21,744 nucleotides of DNA from an uncultured Oscillospiraceae bacterium (lineage in GTDB: Bacteria; Bacillota; Clostridia; Oscillospirales; Oscillospiraceae). The position numbers were made by a program, and so were the translations under genes. The stretch covers positions 1 to 21,744 of the forward strand of contig CAJUQD010000045.1 in NCBI GenBank assembly GCA_910588105.1. The letters run 5' to 3'. This document shows, one piece after another, positions 5,965 to 13,360 of this stretch. The notes below the pieces were generated by a model. That model saw nothing but the letters and a program-made list of their open reading frames with translations. It was not told the DNA's origin and made no database searches. Position 1 is the stretch's first letter, and each line of letters begins with the position of its first letter.

Positions 5965-8220
5965 TTGGCTAAGAAAAAAAGCCCCGAGCAAAACGGCCCC
6001 AAAAAAGTAAATAACCCCAACGTCATGGGCCTGCGGGCCCAGGTGCTGGAGCAGCCCATCACCGAGACGCTGGAGCTCAACTATATGCCCTACGCCATGT
6101 CGGTCATCGTCTCCCGGGCCATCCCGGAGATCGACGGCTTCAAGCCCTCCCACCGCAAGCTGCTGTACACCATGTACCAGATGAAGCTGCTGGGCGGGAG
6201 CCGCACCAAGTCCGCCAACGTGGTGGGGGCCACTATGAAGCTCAATCCCCACGGGGACGCGGCCATCTACGACACCATGGTGCGCCTCAGCCGGGGCTAT
6301 GGGGCCCTGCTCCATCCCCTGGTGGACTCCAAGGGCAATTTCGGCAAGGTGTACTCCCGGGACATGGCCTGGGCCGCCTCCCGGTACACCGAGGTGCGCC
6401 TGGACCCCATCTGCCAGGAGCTGTTCCGGGACATCGACCAGGACGCGGTGGACTTCCAGCCCAACTATGACGGCAAGCTGATGGAGCCCACCCTGCTGCC
6501 CACCACCTTCCCCAACGTACTGGTGAGCGCCAACCAGGGCATCGCCGTGGGCATGGCCTCCAACCTGTGCGGGTTCAACCTGGAGGAGGTGTGCGATGCC
6601 GCCATCGCCTATATGAAGGACCCAGGCGTGGATCTGTTGGGCATTTTGAAGGCCCCGGACTTCTCCACCGGGGGGGAGCTGCTGTACGACGGCGCGGCGC
6701 TCAGCGAGATCTACCGCACCGGCCGGGGTTCCCTCAAGCTGCGGGCCAAATGGCGGTATATCAAGGCGGATAACCTCATCGAGGTCTATGAGATCCCCTA
6801 CTCCACCACCGTGGAGGCCATTCTGGACAAGGTTGCCGAGCTGGTAAAGGCGGGCAAGGTCAAAGAAATCTCCGACATGCGGGACGAAACCGACCTGAAC
6901 GGCATGAAGCTGGCCATCGACCTGAAGAGGGGGACAGACCCGGACAAGCTGATGGCCCGGCTGTTCCAGATGACCCCCCTCCAGGACACCTTCTCCTGCA
7001 ACTTTAATATCCTCATCGCCGGGATGCCCCGGGTGATGGGGGTCGGGCAAATCTTGGAGGAGTGGACGGCCTGGCGGATGGACGGGGTGCGCCGGCGCAC
7101 CTACCACATCTGCAAAAAAAAGGAGGAAAAACTCCACCTGCTCAAGGGCCTTAAGCGCATTTTACTGGACATTGACAAGGCCATCCGCATCATCCGGGAA
7201 ACGGAGGAGGAGGCCGAGGTGGTGCCCAACCTGATTATCGGCTTCGGCATTGACCAGGTTCAGGCGGAATACGTGGCGGACATCCGGCTTCGCAACATCA
7301 ACAAGGAATATATCCTCAAGCGCACCGAGGAGACCGCCGCCCTGGAAGACGAGATCGCCGACCTGCGGGACATCATCGGCTCCCCCGCCCGGATCAAAAA
7401 AATCATCACCGACGAGCTGCAAAACGTGAAAAAGAAGTACGCCGCCCCCCGGCGCACCGTGATCGTTTATGAGCACCAGCAGGCGGCCGAGGCCCAGGCC
7501 GCCGCAGCCATCGAGGAGATCCCCGCCTACCCGGTGAACGTGTTCATCTCCCGGGAGGGGTACTTCAAAAAGATCACCCCCCAGTCCCTGCGGATGAGCG
7601 GGGAGCAGAAGTACAAGGAGGGGGACGGGCCGTACCTCCAGTGGGAGGGGACCAACGCCGATGAGCTGCTGGTGTTCACCGACAAGCAGCAGTGCTACAA
7701 GACCCGGCTCAGCGACTTCGACGACGCCAAGGCCAGCGTGCTGGGGGATTACCTGCCCACCAAGCTGGGCATGGAGGCGGACGAAAAATTCGTCTGGGCC
7801 TGCGCGCCGGGGGACTACTCCGCCCACGTGCTGTTCTTCTTCGACAACGGCAAGGCCGCCCGGGTGGAGCTGTCCGCCTACCAGACCCAGACCCGGCGGC
7901 GCAAGCTCACCGGGGCCTACTGCGACAAGTTCCCGCTGGTGTCCGCCCTGCTGCTCACCGAGGACCAGGAGATGGCGGTGGGGGCCAGCGACGGCCGGTG
8001 CGTGGTGTTCCACACCGCCTCCCTCACCCCCAAGGCCACCCGGAACACCCAGGGCGTGGGCGTCATGGCGGTGAAGGCCAAGCATAAGCTGGAGTGGGCC
8101 CTCCCCCTGGGCGCCACCCATATCGTCAACCCCGGGCGCTACCGGGCCCGGTCCCTGCCCGCCGCCGGGGCGCTGCTCAAAGAAGAGGACCGCGGGGAAG
8201 AGCAGATGACCCTGCTCTAA
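5965..8220 (+). CDS. parC: DNA topoisomerase IV subunit A-like (type IIA topoisomerase breakage-reunion subunit)
   Basis: A 751-residue GyrA/ParC-type subunit. The catalytic tyrosine is Tyr141 in AASRYTEVRL, preceded by Arg140. The winged-helix region contains VSRAIPEIDGFKPSHRKLLYTMY and NPHGDAAIYDTMVRLS. The tower/coiled-coil region (about 380-500) and a C-terminal beta-pinwheel-like region (about 500-730) follow. At the main quinolone-contact position (Ser83 of E. coli GyrA) it has Ala99, while the Asp87 equivalent is kept as Asp103. The start is a TTG at 5965 giving MAKKKSPEQN, with AAGGGCGG about ten bases upstream; the next ATG lies 20 codons in, close to the conserved core. It is separated from parE by repeat copy A. 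It cuts and passes DNA duplexes together with the upstream ATPase subunit, probably for chromosome decatenation. Confidence 0.9.
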   Translation: MAKKKSPEQNGPKKVNNPNVMGLRAQVLEQPITETLELNYMPYAMSVIVSRAIPEIDGFKPSHRKLLYTMYQMKLLGGSRTKSANVVGATMKLNPHGDAAIYDTMVRLSRGYGALLHPLVDSKGNFGKVYSRDMAWAASRYTEVRLDPICQELFRDIDQDAVDFQPNYDGKLMEPTLLPTTFPNVLVSANQGIAVGMASNLCGFNLEEVCDAAIAYMKDPGVDLLGILKAPDFSTGGELLYDGAALSEIYRTGRGSLKLRAKWRYIKADNLIEVYEIPYSTTVEAILDKVAELVKAGKVKEISDMRDETDLNGMKLAIDLKRGTDPDKLMARLFQMTPLQDTFSCNFNILIAGMPRVMGVGQILEEWTAWRMDGVRRRTYHICKKKEEKLHLLKGLKRILLDIDKAIRIIRETEEEAEVVPNLIIGFGIDQVQAEYVADIRLRNINKEYILKRTEETAALEDEIADLRDIIGSPARIKKIITDELQNVKKKYAAPRRTVIVYEHQQAAEAQAAAAIEEIPAYPVNVFISREGYFKKITPQSLRMSGEQKYKEGDGPYLQWEGTNADELLVFTDKQQCYKTRLSDFDDAKASVLGDYLPTKLGMEADEKFVWACAPGDYSAHVLFFFDNGKAARVELSAYQTQTRRRKLTGAYCDKFPLVSALLLTEDQEMAVGASDGRCVVFHTASLTPKATRNTQGVGVMAVKAKHKLEWALPLGATHIVNPGRYRARSLPAAGALLKEEDRGEEQMTLL

Positions 8221-8273
8221 GCGCGGAGCCGCCGCGCCCTGCGGCGCCCCATTGCAAGAAAGAAGGCCGCCAT

Positions 8274-9140
8274 ATGGCAAGCATGAAAAAAAACCTGTTC
8301 CCCTTCGTGATGATTACCCTGGGCTCCGCCTGCTACTCCCTGGGCTTTGTTTGGTGCTACGCCCCCAACAGCATCGCCTTTGGCGGCGTCACCGGCGTGG
8401 GCCAGATCGTCAACTATCTGATCCCCGCCTTCCCCGTGGGCGTCACCGTCATCGTGCTCAACGTCCCCCTGTTCATCCTGGGCTGGAAGCTCATCGGCGG
8501 GCGGCTGCTGGTATCCTCGCTGTACGCCATGTTCATCTCCTCCGTGTTTATCGACGTGCTCACCCCCCTGTATGACTGGCAGCCCATGGACCCCATGCTG
8601 GCGTGCATCTTCGGCGGGGTGCTCATGGGCCTGTCCCTGGGGCTGGTGTTCCAGCAGGGGGCCACCACCGGGGGCACCGACCTGCTGGCCCGGCTTCTCA
8701 AGCTGAAGCTGGCGTGGCTTCCCATGGGCAAGCTGCTGATGGGCATCGACCTGGCGGTAATCCTGGCGGTGGCGGCGGTGTTCGGCACCCTCAAGGCCGC
8801 CCTGTACGGGCTGGTGGCCCTGTATATCGCGTCTATCGTCATGGACGGGGTGCTCTACGGCATGGACAACGCCAAGGTAGCTTATATCATCAGCGACAAG
8901 AATAAAGAGATCTCCGATATGCTGGTAAACCAGATGGACCGGGGGGTTACCATCCTCCACGGCCAGGGCGCGTACACCGGGGCGGAGAAAAACGTGCTCA
9001 TGTGCGCCTTCAAGCAGCGGGAGATCGCCGCCATCAAGGCCGCCGTAAAGGGGCTGGACCCCACCGCCTTTCTCATCGTATGCGACGCCCATGAGGTGCT
9101 GGGCGAGGGCTTCCGGGATTATAAGAAGGATGATTTATAA
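8274..9140 (+). CDS. YitT family membrane protein (DUF161/DUF2179)
   Basis: A 288-residue protein of the YitT family. The N-terminal ~200 residues hold about five hydrophobic segments, with the family signatures GSACYSLGFVWCYAPNSIAFGGVTGVGQIVNYL near the start and VFQQGATTGGTDLLARLL in the middle. The C-terminal ~80 residues form the soluble DUF2179 domain (RGVTILHGQGAYTGAEKNVLMCAF ... PTAFLIVCDAHEVLGEGF). The family is widespread in Firmicutes and its transported or sensed substrate is not established. The ATG at 8274 has AGAAGG eight bases upstream; an in-frame ATG three codons later is possible. The gap after parC is 53 bp with no terminator, so it is probably cotranscribed. Repeat copy B starts directly after the stop codon. 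Confidence 0.88.
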   Translation: MASMKKNLFPFVMITLGSACYSLGFVWCYAPNSIAFGGVTGVGQIVNYLIPAFPVGVTVIVLNVPLFILGWKLIGGRLLVSSLYAMFISSVFIDVLTPLYDWQPMDPMLACIFGGVLMGLSLGLVFQQGATTGGTDLLARLLKLKLAWLPMGKLLMGIDLAVILAVAAVFGTLKAALYGLVALYIASIVMDGVLYGMDNAKVAYIISDKNKEISDMLVNQMDRGVTILHGQGAYTGAEKNVLMCAFKQREIAAIKAAVKGLDPTAFLIVCDAHEVLGEGFRDYKKDDL

Positions 9141-9276
9141 GAAGCGCGGAGAAGCGGCCGGCGAGAGAGCTTGGAGCGCAGCGAAAGCAAAAGCCCACGG
9201 CCCACGCAGTGGGCACGGGTTTTGCTTGAGGCGCAGCGAAAGCGACCGAGCGCCCTGGCCGCTTCGCAGCGTGACA
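9141..9276 (+). repeat. Structured intergenic repeat, copy B
   Basis: Second copy of the element at 5803-5939, beginning at the base after the yitT-like stop codon. The outer parts are nearly identical. The central loop between AGCAAAAGCCCA and GGGTTTTGCT differs but keeps complementarity (CCCACG against the GTGGG side), which suggests structure is conserved rather than primary sequence. The end GGCCGCTTCGCAGCGTGACA parallels the copy A end. Confidence 0.85.
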
Positions 9277-9281
9277 ACCAA

Positions 9282-9330
9282 GAAGCGCGGAGAAGCGGCC
9301 GGCAACGGAGCATGGAGCGGAACGCAGCAA
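9282..9330 (+). repeat. Structured intergenic repeat, partial third copy
   Basis: GAAGCGCGGAGAAGCGGCCGG recurs 5 bp after copy B. It then diverges through CATGGAGCGGAACGCAGC, which is still alignable to the CTTGGAGCGGAGCGAAAGC portion of the full copies. It ends at the AAGGAGG ribosome site of the lipoprotein gene. Only the left third of the element is present. Confidence 0.7.
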
Positions 9331-9340
9331 GGAGGCGCCT

Positions 9341-10519
9341 ATGTTAAAAAAACGAGTTCTATCCCTGGTTTTATCCCTGGCCCTGCTGCCCCTCCCCGGC
9401 TGCGCCGCCATGCTGGAGCGGGGGCATGAGACCATCACCACCCACGTGGACTATGCCGTCACCGAGGACGAGTCTGTCCTCCGGGCGGAGACCTACCAGG
9501 GGCTGGTCAGCGCCATGCTCTACTTTGTCAACGAGCACCGCCGGGGGGGCACCATCCGCCTTTACAACTATACCGGGGACGTGGAGGCCGACCTGGCCAA
9601 CGCCAGGGACGAGGTGATGTATGAGGACCCCCTGGGGGCCTTCTCCATTCACGGCTTCACCTATGACCTCACCCCGATCCTCACCTATTATGAGGTGGAG
9701 CTGCGCATCACCTACTCCCGCACCGCCCAGGAGGTGGACTCCTTACGGGAGGTCACCGGCCTTGCCGGGGTGCGGCAGGAGCTGAAGCGGCTGGTCGCCG
9801 GGCAGGAGGGTTCCGCCGCCTTCCTGGCCTCCTATTTCTCCGGCGATAAGGAGTTGGTCAAGCAGCTTCTATACCTGGCCTGTATGAACGCCCCGGAGCT
9901 GGCCGCCCACCACGACTGGAACTATTGGCCGATGTCGATTTCCCTCTACCCGGAGGCGGGGACGCGGCGCATCATTGAGGTGAAGCTCCCTCCCTTTGTC
10001 GCGGATGAAATGGAAGATGAAAGGCAATATGCCCAGGAGCTGGAAACCGCCGCCGCCGCGGCCCTGGAGGCGGCCCCCCCTGCGGGGGAAGCCTATACGT
10101 TGGAGGAGCTGGCCGCCATCGTCCGCGGCGCCCATGGCGGGATCGACCCATATGGCAGCAATGATGCGCTGGCCGCCCTTTCCGGGGAGCCGGTGGAAGC
10201 CCGGGGTGTGCTGCTGGCCATGGAGTACCTGTGCCAGCAGTGCGGGATCGAAGTGGAGTATGTGGCCGGCGACTGGCTCATTGTGGGCACGCCGGAGGGC
10301 TACCGCCACCTGCTGCCCCAGAGCCTATATCGCACGGAGGACGGGGCAGAACCGGGGGAAACGGCCCCCTCCCTCCCGCTTTACACCGACCAGGAGTTGA
10401 CCGAGATGGGTTATGAATGGCCGGAGGCGCTCCATCCGGCGTGCGAGGATTACGCCGGAAGCGCGCGGTCCGCTATGAACGGCGCGGAGCTGTCAGAACC
10501 GCCGCAGGCGGAAGAATAG
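9341..10519 (+). CDS. Predicted lipoprotein with a degenerate transglutaminase-like region
   Basis: A 392-residue secreted lipoprotein. The signal is MLKKRVLSLVLSLALLPLPGC, with lipobox LPGC and the lipidated Cys21. Residues ~25-230 have no fold I recognise. From about 285 the sequence PVEARGVLLAMEYLCQQCGIEVEYVAGD, followed by YRHLLPQSLY and LYTDQELTEMGYEWPEALHPAC, follows the pattern of Clostridia transglutaminase-like proteins. In those, a G-x-C-x-G-x-A-x-x-x-x-Y-L motif precedes ...LTDEEM...Y.W....P.C. The position expected to be the nucleophilic Cys appears to be Ala or Glu here, so enzymatic activity is doubtful. AAGGAGG five bases upstream supports the start. No promoter was found in the preceding repeat region, so it may be read from the topoisomerase cluster. 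The transglutaminase link is an inference. Confidence 0.75.
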   Translation: MLKKRVLSLVLSLALLPLPGCAAMLERGHETITTHVDYAVTEDESVLRAETYQGLVSAMLYFVNEHRRGGTIRLYNYTGDVEADLANARDEVMYEDPLGAFSIHGFTYDLTPILTYYEVELRITYSRTAQEVDSLREVTGLAGVRQELKRLVAGQEGSAAFLASYFSGDKELVKQLLYLACMNAPELAAHHDWNYWPMSISLYPEAGTRRIIEVKLPPFVADEMEDERQYAQELETAAAAALEAAPPAGEAYTLEELAAIVRGAHGGIDPYGSNDALAALSGEPVEARGVLLAMEYLCQQCGIEVEYVAGDWLIVGTPEGYRHLLPQSLYRTEDGAEPGETAPSLPLYTDQELTEMGYEWPEALHPACEDYAGSARSAMNGAELSEPPQAEE

Positions 10520-10520
10520 C

Positions 10521-10549
10521 TTGCTTTTCCCCGCGCCAGCGTATATAAT
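10521..10549 (+). promoter_or_regulatory. Sigma-A promoter of glnS
   Basis: Plus strand TTGCTT (10521-10526), 17-bp spacer, TATAAT (10544-10549). The -10 is a perfect consensus. It starts one base after the lipoprotein stop codon, so the promoter occupies nearly all the gap before the hairpin at 10550. Confidence 0.8.
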
Positions 10550-10590
10550 AATTGGGTTCCGGGCCTGCGCCCGGGACCCAATTCTAATTT
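10550..10590 (+). terminator. Hairpin abutting the glnS -10 box; likely terminator for the upstream gene
   Basis: The left arm AATTGGGTTCCGGGC (10550-10564) pairs with GCCCGGGACCCAATT (10569-10583), a 15-bp stem with one G-U pair and a CTGC loop. It is followed by a T-rich CTAATTTTA. It begins directly after the TATAAT box. RNA read from the lipoprotein gene would form the full stem; RNA started at the glnS promoter (expected near 10556) would carry only about two thirds of it. It may act as a terminator for upstream readthrough, as a 5' stabilising stem for glnS mRNA, or both. Confidence 0.65.
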
Positions 10591-10608
10591 TACCAAGGAG
10601 TGACAGGC

Positions 10609-12297
10609 ATGGCAGAAGAGCTGAACGTTTCCATGAGCCAGAACTTTATCCACGACTTTATCGACGAGGACATCGCTCAGGGCGGGCAGTACCAGGGCAT
10701 GACTGTCCACACCCGTTTCCCCCCCGAGCCCAACGGCTACCTGCATATCGGCCACTGCAAGGCGCTGACCATCGACTTCGGCACCGCCGAGAAATACGGC
10801 GGCATTTGCAATCTCCGCATGGACGACACCAACCCCTCCAAGGAAGACGTGGAGTACGTGGAGGCCATCCAGGAGGACATCCACTGGCTGGGCTTCGACT
10901 GGGGCGACCGATTCTTCTACGCCTCCGACTATTTCCCCCAGATGTACGAGTACGCGGTGGAGCTCATCCGCAAGGGGCTGGCCTACGTGTGCGAGCTGTC
11001 CCCGGAGGAGTTCAAGGAACACCGGGGTTCCATCGGCATACCCGCCACCTCCCCCTGGCGGGACCGGCCCATGGAGGAGTCGCTGGATCTGTTTGAGCGG
11101 ATGAAGAACGGGGAGTTCCCCAACGGAAAGTACACCCTGCGGGCCAAGATCGACCTGGCCAGCGGCAACTTCAATATGCGCGACCCGGTGATCTACCGCA
11201 TCAACCACGCCCACCACCACCGGCAGGGGGACAAGTGGTGCATCTACCCCATGTACGACTTCGCCCACCCCATCGAGGACGCGCTGGAGGGCATCACCCA
11301 CTCCCTTTGCTCGCTGGAGTTTGAAAACCACCGGCCCCTGTACGACTGGGTAGCCAACAACGTATCCATTCCCTACCACAAGCCCCGGCAGATTGAGTTT
11401 GCCCGGCTGGGCATCGACCACACCGTCATGTCCAAGCGCAAGCTGCGCCAGCTGGTGGAGGAGGGCCGGGTGTCCGGCTGGGACGACCCCCGTATGCCCA
11501 CCCTGTGCGGCCTGCGGCGGCGGGGGTATACCCCAAAATCCATCCGTAATTTCTGCGACCGGGTGGGAGTGACCAAATCGGACAATACCATTGAATACGC
11601 CTTTTTGGAGTACTGCCTCCGGGAGGATCTGAACGAGACCGCCCGGAGGGTGATGGCGGTGCTGCGGCCGGTGAAGCTGGTCATCACCAATTACCCCGCC
11701 GGGCAGAGCGAGACCTTCGAGGTGGAGAACAACCCCCTCCATCCCGAGGAGGGAACCCACACCGTCACCTTCTCCCGGGAGTTGTGGATCGAGGGGGAGG
11801 ACTTCCTGTCCCAGCCCGTACCCAAATACAAGCGGCTCTACCCCAACGGGCCGGAGTGCCGCCTGAAGGGTGCCTACCTTATCAAGTGCGTGGGCTACGA
11901 GACCGACGAAAACGGGAACATCACCGAGATCGCCGCCGAGTACGACCCGGACAGCCGGGGCGGCAACCCTGCCGACGGGCGCAAGGTGAAGGGGGCCACC
12001 ATCCACTGGGTGGACGCTTCTACCGCCGTGGACGCGGAGGTGCGGCTGTATGACAACCTGTTCTCCGACCCGGAGCCGGACGGGTTGGGCAAGGACTTTT
12101 TAGAGTGCCTGAACCCCGGCTCCCTGGAGGTGCTCACCGGGTGCAAGGTGGAAGCCGGGCTGTCGGACGCCCAGCCGTCCGACAGCTTCCAGTTCCTGCG
12201 GCAGGGGTATTTCTGCGCGGACAGCAAGGATTCCAAGCCGGGGCATCTGGTGTTCAACCGCTCAGTGAGCCTGAAGGACAGCTTTAAGCCGCAGTAA
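10609..12297 (+). CDS. glnS: Glutaminyl-tRNA synthetase
   Basis: A 562-residue class I aminoacyl-tRNA synthetase charging tRNA-Gln with glutamine in the cytoplasm. The HIGH motif is at residues 46-49 within RFPPEPNGYLHIGHCKALTIDFG. The glutamine-type sequence ICNLRMDDTNPSKED follows, and the KMSKS-equivalent is VMSKRKL at about 273-279, the GlnRS form. The C-terminal anticodon-binding beta-barrels (about 340-550) contain the familiar YFCADSKDSKPGHLVFNRSVSLKDSF end. EPNGYLHIGH and VMSKRKL distinguish it from GltX. The ATG at 10609 has AAGGAG eight bases upstream; an in-frame GTG three codons earlier overlaps that site and is unlikely. Many Firmicutes lack this enzyme and use GatCAB amidation, so its presence is lineage-informative. 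It has its own promoter and is followed after 14 bp by the MGMT-like gene. Confidence 0.97.
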   Translation: MAEELNVSMSQNFIHDFIDEDIAQGGQYQGMTVHTRFPPEPNGYLHIGHCKALTIDFGTAEKYGGICNLRMDDTNPSKEDVEYVEAIQEDIHWLGFDWGDRFFYASDYFPQMYEYAVELIRKGLAYVCELSPEEFKEHRGSIGIPATSPWRDRPMEESLDLFERMKNGEFPNGKYTLRAKIDLASGNFNMRDPVIYRINHAHHHRQGDKWCIYPMYDFAHPIEDALEGITHSLCSLEFENHRPLYDWVANNVSIPYHKPRQIEFARLGIDHTVMSKRKLRQLVEEGRVSGWDDPRMPTLCGLRRRGYTPKSIRNFCDRVGVTKSDNTIEYAFLEYCLREDLNETARRVMAVLRPVKLVITNYPAGQSETFEVENNPLHPEEGTHTVTFSRELWIEGEDFLSQPVPKYKRLYPNGPECRLKGAYLIKCVGYETDENGNITEIAAEYDPDSRGGNPADGRKVKGATIHWVDASTAVDAEVRLYDNLFSDPEPDGLGKDFLECLNPGSLEVLTGCKVEAGLSDAQPSDSFQFLRQGYFCADSKDSKPGHLVFNRSVSLKDSFKPQ

Positions 12298-12311
12298 ACG
12301 GAGGTTTTATA

Positions 12312-12605
12312 ATGAGCGATCAGGATGTCTACGAATATCTGAGGACAATTCCAACGGGAAAGGTGACCACTTATGGCCGGATTGCTTTGCATTTTGGGGA
12401 CAGGAGCTTGGCACGGCATATCGGGAATGTCCTCCATCGCAATCCGGACGGGGACAAAAATCCTTGCTATAAAGTGGTGGACAGTAAGGGCCGCCTGTCT
12501 GAACGATACACCTTTGGCGGTTTGGCCCACCAGCGGGAGCGGCTGATACAGGATGGCGTGGAAGTCAAAAATAATCGGGTGGATTTAAAACGGTTTGGTG
12601 TCTGA
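12312..12605 (+). CDS. MGMT family protein, single DNA-binding/methyltransferase domain
   Basis: A 97-residue protein corresponding only to the C-terminal domain of O6-alkylguanine-DNA alkyltransferases. It shows the opening VYEYLRTIPTGKVTTYGRIA, the probable arginine finger in SLARHIGNVLHRNP (about Arg35), and the active-site region NPCYKVVDSKGRL with Cys52. Canonical Ogt/MGMT has PCHRV and the alkyltransferase-like ATL proteins have Trp instead of Cys. This one keeps Cys but replaces His-Arg with Tyr-Lys, so both activity and assignment are uncertain. It probably binds alkylated DNA. The start has GGAGG seven bases upstream. By eye its base composition is clearly less GC-rich than glnS, hinting at separate ancestry. 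Its stop codon lies in the arm of the shared terminator. Confidence 0.85.
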   Translation: MSDQDVYEYLRTIPTGKVTTYGRIALHFGDRSLARHIGNVLHRNPDGDKNPCYKVVDSKGRLSERYTFGGLAHQRERLIQDGVEVKNNRVDLKRFGV

Positions 12606-12656
12606 CAGAATAAGACCCGGACGGAGCGCAGTTCTCCGTCCGGGTCTTATTCTGTC
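12604..12656. terminator. Perfect 23-bp bidirectional terminator
   Basis: The arm at 12604-12626 (GACAGAATAAGACCCGG...) is the exact reverse complement of 12634-12656, with a 7-base CGCAGTT loop. The GC-rich inner stem (ACCCGGACGGAG) is followed on either strand by CTTATTCTGTC, giving a T-rich tail in both directions. The stop codon of the MGMT-like gene (12603-12605) and of sigF (12647-12649) both fall in or at the arms, so it ends two convergent transcripts. Confidence 0.88.
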
Positions 12657-13360
12657 AATGCCTCCCGCAGATGCGCCATCGCCCGGCGCTCGATCCGGGA
12701 AACCTGCACCTGGCTCACCCCCAGCACCTTGGACACCCGGTCCTGGGTGAGATTCTTATAAAACCGCAGCAAAATCACCATCCGCTCCCGCTCCGGCAAA
12801 GCGTCGATGGCGTGGCGCAGGGCCAGCTTTTCCAGCAGGTCGTCCTCAATGCCACCGTCCCCCAGCACCGTCTCCAGGGAAAAACCGTCCTCCCCGCTCT
12901 CCCCCTGGAGGGAGGCCACCGACAGCATGGCTGTGTCGGCGGCGGCGATGTCCTCCGGCTCCAGCCCGGTGGCCTGGGCCAGCTCCCCCACCGTGGGTTC
13001 CCGGCCCAGCCGCTGGGTAAGCTCCAGCCGCCGCTGGCGCAGGGCCATGGCCCGTTCCTTGGTGCCCCGGCTCACCTTCACCGCCCCGTCGTCCCGGAGG
13101 AACCGCCTGATCTCCCCGGCAATTTTGGGCACGGCGTAAGTGGAAAACTGGGTGCCATACTCCGTATCGAACCCCCGGATAGCCTTCAGAAACCCCAGGC
13201 AGCCCAGCTGATACAAATCCTCCGGGTCTACGCCGCGCCCGTAGTACCGCCGGGCCACCGACCAGATCAGGCCGCTGTTGTCGATGAGCAGGCGCTCACA
13301 GGCATCGTTGTCGCCGGCCTTGGCGGCTTCCAGCAGGGCGGGCGCGTCCAGCCCTCTCAT
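12647..13360 (-). CDS. sigF: RNA polymerase sigma-F factor, forespore-specific
   Basis: A 237-residue sigma-70 family factor. Region 2 is visible as DLYQLGCLGFLKAIRGFDTEYGTQFSTYAVPKIAGEIRRFLRDDG (about 48-95). Region 3 lies at about 105-150 and the region 4 helix-turn-helix at LTQDRVSKVLGVSQVQVSRIERRAM (about 205-230). Its place after spoIIAA and spoIIAB identifies it as SigF (SpoIIAC) rather than the similar SigG. It directs early forespore transcription and is held inactive by SpoIIAB until SpoIIAA is dephosphorylated. Its ATG overlaps the spoIIAB stop by four bases (ATGA), which couples translation and keeps the stoichiometry of sigma and anti-sigma. The last codons lie within the bidirectional terminator. 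Confidence 0.95.
   Translation of the reverse strand: MRGLDAPALLEAAKAGDNDACERLLIDNSGLIWSVARRYYGRGVDPEDLYQLGCLGFLKAIRGFDTEYGTQFSTYAVPKIAGEIRRFLRDDGAVKVSRGTKERAMALRQRRLELTQRLGREPTVGELAQATGLEPEDIAAADTAMLSVASLQGESGEDGFSLETVLGDGGIEDDLLEKLALRHAIDALPERERMVILLRFYKNLTQDRVSKVLGVSQVQVSRIERRAMAHLREALTE

Noticed and set aside
8218..8253. Possible collapsed fourth copy of the intergenic repeat between parC and yitT
   Set aside because: Only AAGCGCGGAG and a CGCCCTG-like stretch are shared. The GCCGC/GCGGC hairpin there has no T tail, so neither a repeat nor a terminator is claimed.
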